Virus record (IMG/VR): IMGVR_UViG_3300010391_001864
Coordinates: 1 to 25,896 of that record
DNA from: a virus
Reading direction: 5' to 3' (one strand)
Length of the DNA stretch: 25,896 bases
The translations under genes and the position numbers were made by a program. How positions within the stretch are numbered: position 1 is the first letter of the stretch; every line of letters begins with the position of its first letter. The notes under the pieces were generated by a model. The model did no database searches. It saw only the letters and a program-made list of their open reading frames with translations, and was not told the DNA's origin. Of this stretch, positions 24,674-25,896 are shown piece after piece.

Positions 24674-24910
24674 ATGAATGCTCTTAAATCAACCTTGTTT
24701 CATGCGTTGGAATTGACCGTTGTGATTCTTGCCGCTTTTACGATCTGCAATTTGTTTAATCTCACGAATGAGGACGTAAAACTCGTTGTTTCCATCGTTT
24801 TAAGTGGATTAGTGAAGTTTGCCCGGGCTCTTGATGCATCGCCCATTCCAGACTACGTAAATGGCCCCAAAATTGATCCTTTGATCGAAGCTGCTCCTGG
24901 CAGTGAATGA
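24674..24910 (+). CDS. Small membrane protein (holin candidate)
   Basis: 78 residues; ATG after TCATTTTT. One clear membrane segment (residues 9-30, HALELTVVILAAFTICNLFN) and a second weaker one (VKLVVSIVLSGLVKFARA), then a polar tail ending in AAPGSE. Follows the peptidase by 15 bases and is the last gene before the terminator. Holin for the adjacent peptidase is the simplest idea, not shown by motif. Confidence 0.68.
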   Translation: MNALKSTLFHALELTVVILAAFTICNLFNLTNEDVKLVVSIVLSGLVKFARALDASPIPDYVNGPKIDPLIEAAPGSE

Positions 24911-24934
24911 TTTGTTCTTGGCCCTAGAAAAGCA

Positions 24935-24980
24935 CCAAAAAAACCCGGAAGCTTCTATTGGGAAGGCCGGGGGTTTTTGG
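24935..24980. terminator. Strong bidirectional intrinsic terminator
   Basis: Inverted repeat: CCAAAAAAACCCGG (24935-24948) pairs with CCGGGGGTTTTTGG (24967-24980). A weaker inner stem CTTC/GAAG lies inside. T-run on the plus strand and A-run on the left give a U-tract in both directions. It lies between the rightward late operon and the leftward HNH operon and can end both. Confidence 0.9.
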
Positions 24981-25031
24981 TAACCTTTTATTTCATAAGA
25001 GAAATTGGTTTTGCAACCGTCGCAGATATGG

Positions 25032-25346
25032 CTAATTTGTTTTGGGGTCTTTTTCATCAAAGAAAGACTCATAAATTAAGACGTACTTCTTGAGGAGGGG
25101 AACGGTTCTAGCGTCCGAATGGTCTAGTCTTGAGCCTTTGATCGCGTTACAAAGCCTACACATCAACTGCATATTATCTTTGTCATCATAAACAGCGTCC
25201 TCTTGGAGCAACATCATCAAAAGAGTAACCGGGATGATATGGTCTACGGTTGTAGCTGGCTCTCCGCAAGCGCACGGCCATACCTTAGCTGAGGCGAGCT
25301 GTTGGTGTTCTCTTAACGCCGAAGTTTTACGCTTTTTCTTCTTCAT
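25032..25346 (-). CDS. HNH endonuclease, free-standing
   Basis: 104 residues. Zinc-binding knuckles C25-x-C27 and C63-x-x-C66 frame the HNH core: VDHIIPV (D35, H36), then DKDNMQLMCRLCNAIKG with N58 and N67. The basic N-terminus (MKKKKRKTSALREHQQ) suits DNA binding. Small HNH enzymes are common next to phage terminase modules, where they nick DNA for packaging, or as homing endonucleases. Its start overlaps a 29-residue ORF upstream. Confidence 0.88.
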   Translation of the reverse strand: MKKKKRKTSALREHQQLASAKVWPCACGEPATTVDHIIPVTLLMMLLQEDAVYDDKDNMQLMCRLCNAIKGSRLDHSDARTVPLLKKYVLIYESFFDEKDPKTN

Positions 25347-25416
25347 CTTTGTATTTATGATAGATCAAGTTATCGCACTCTCGTTGAGTCCATTGACGGG
25401 CTGTGTATTTCTTCAT
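25327..25416 (-). CDS. 29-residue ORF, unknown
   Basis: Minus-strand ATG 25416 to TAA 25327; its 3' end overlaps the HNH start by 20 bases in another frame, as in coupled phage genes. The peptide MKKYTARQWTQRECDNLIYH is polar, helical and basic at the N-terminus, with an acidic end (KDEEEKA). It fills the otherwise empty gap between two minus-strand genes, which favours a real small gene. Confidence 0.5.
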   Translation of the reverse strand: MKKYTARQWTQRECDNLIYHKYKDEEEKA

Positions 25417-25432
25417 AGCTTTTCTTAAAGAG

Positions 25433-25896
25433 TTAAGGGAGTGGAGGTTTAATAAGAGCTAAAACCTCGTCTATGGCGTGGTTGTGAGGGAAACAGTGGA
25501 GTGCTACATCATGCCCGTGAGCTTTGTTGTGGTAAAGGTCAGGCTCTTTATCTATTTCCGCTTTCATTTTGTAAGGGTCGAGTTTTAATTTTTCAATCTC
25601 TTTCCGTAAACGCTCACGCTCGGAGGAAAGGGCTTCTCTATAACATTCACAGACTTGAGGAGGGTCGTTGTAGGCGCAAACATGGTCTTTAAGCAGGTCG
25701 GAGATGAAGGGTTTGATATTATCAACATAGAAAAGGTTTTTGCCAGGGAGGATCGCATGAAGGCCAAGAAGTTTCTTAAAATGTTCCTCTCTTGGGAAAT
25801 CTTCTTCAAGGGGCTTGTCGGGCTTGGGGTCTGGTGAAGGTTTAGACCAATAGCACTTCTTACACAAGAATTTATACGGATGATCGTACCATTCAT
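25433..25896 (-). CDS. Zinc-ribbon-like phage protein (5' partial)
   Basis: The frame is open to the right edge, so the start is outside the window; TTG 25867 is an unlikely start because the upstream codons (EWYDHPYKF) read as protein. At least 154 residues. N-terminal CKKC resembles one half of a zinc knuckle, and CAYNDPPQVCECYREAL may be the other. The middle is a charged helix (SSERERLRKEIEKLKLD), and the C-terminus has several His and Cys residues (HDVALHCFPHNH). Function unknown; likely part of the same leftward operon as the HNH gene. Confidence 0.68.
   Translation of the reverse strand, partial: EWYDHPYKFLCKKCYWSKPSPDPKPDKPLEEDFPREEHFKKLLGLHAILPGKNLFYVDNIKPFISDLLKDHVCAYNDPPQVCECYREALSSERERLRKEIEKLKLDPYKMKAEIDKEPDLYHNKAHGHDVALHCFPHNHAIDEVLALIKPPLP

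Noticed and set aside
24809-25072. Minus-strand ORF with a CDGC motif running through the terminator
   Set aside because: It covers the terminator stem and 100 bases of the small membrane gene on the other strand; the zinc-like CxxC alone is not enough, although a short real gene from ATG 25057 cannot be excluded.
25585-25896. Minus-strand ORF beginning MNGTIIRINS
   Set aside because: Overlaps the zinc-ribbon-like gene in another frame and its composition is that of a shadow.
1-25896. Genome-wide reassignment of TGA
   Set aside because: TGA at 15355 and 24908 must be stops, since readthrough would enter the following gene or the terminator; only 17766 shows a coherent extension.
1-25896. 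tRNA genes, CRISPR arrays, integrase, diversity-generating retroelement
   Set aside because: Looked for T-loop motifs, regular spaced repeats, tyrosine/serine recombinase and reverse transcriptase motifs; none seen.

Overview
This window is the late (virion) region of a tailed double-stranded DNA phage or prophage, probably podovirus-like. The evidence is a near-continuous plus-strand run of small and large terminase, portal, scaffold, a major capsid protein of the N4-gp56 family, head/tail structural proteins, a tail fibre and three very large virion proteins with no sheath or tube genes of myoviruses. Both ends are cut by the window: the small terminase gene runs off the left edge and a minus-strand gene runs off the right edge.

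Host: not determinable from the sequence alone. Almost every start codon is preceded by an A/T-rich leader (patterns such as AAATTATG or AATTTTATG) and not by a Shine-Dalgarno motif. This is the style of Bacteroidota and of some Patescibacteria, so a host with SD-independent initiation is a reasonable inference. The code appears standard: TAA dominates, and TGA behaves as a true stop at three of its four uses.

Layout. 2-3202: packaging genes (terS, terL) followed by four small unassigned genes. 3240-7304: portal, small protein, scaffold, major capsid protein. 7367-10254: capsid-proximal structural proteins, including a repeat-carrying acidic/basic protein, a probable beta-helix protein and a small coiled-coil membrane protein. 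Several of these genes have 35-90 base leaders with clear hairpins. 10265-15665: head-tail connector, a 30-residue repeat micro-gene, a propeller-like tail protein, a long glycine-rich tail fibre that lacks any normal start codon, and a small fibre-associated protein. 15684-23130: three long virion/ejection-type proteins; the first has an in-frame TGA followed by 37 more codons, the second carries an N-terminal CHAP-like cysteine hydrolase, and the third ends in an HNH-like module. 23127-23624: minus-strand cluster of three tiny membrane proteins, two of them very short. 23744-24910: papain-like cysteine peptidase and a small membrane protein (a possible lysis pair), closed by a strong bidirectional terminator at 24935-24980. 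25032-25896: converging minus-strand genes (HNH endonuclease, a 29-residue ORF, a zinc-ribbon-like protein), probably the end of an early/middle operon.

How it works together: terS/terL package DNA through the portal into a scaffold-assembled N4-gp56-type capsid; connector, propeller protein and fibre form the tail; the long proteins with a cell-wall hydrolase domain are likely ejected to open the envelope; and the small membrane proteins plus the cysteine peptidase are candidates for lysis. I found no tRNA, CRISPR array, integrase, reverse transcriptase or insertion sequence.
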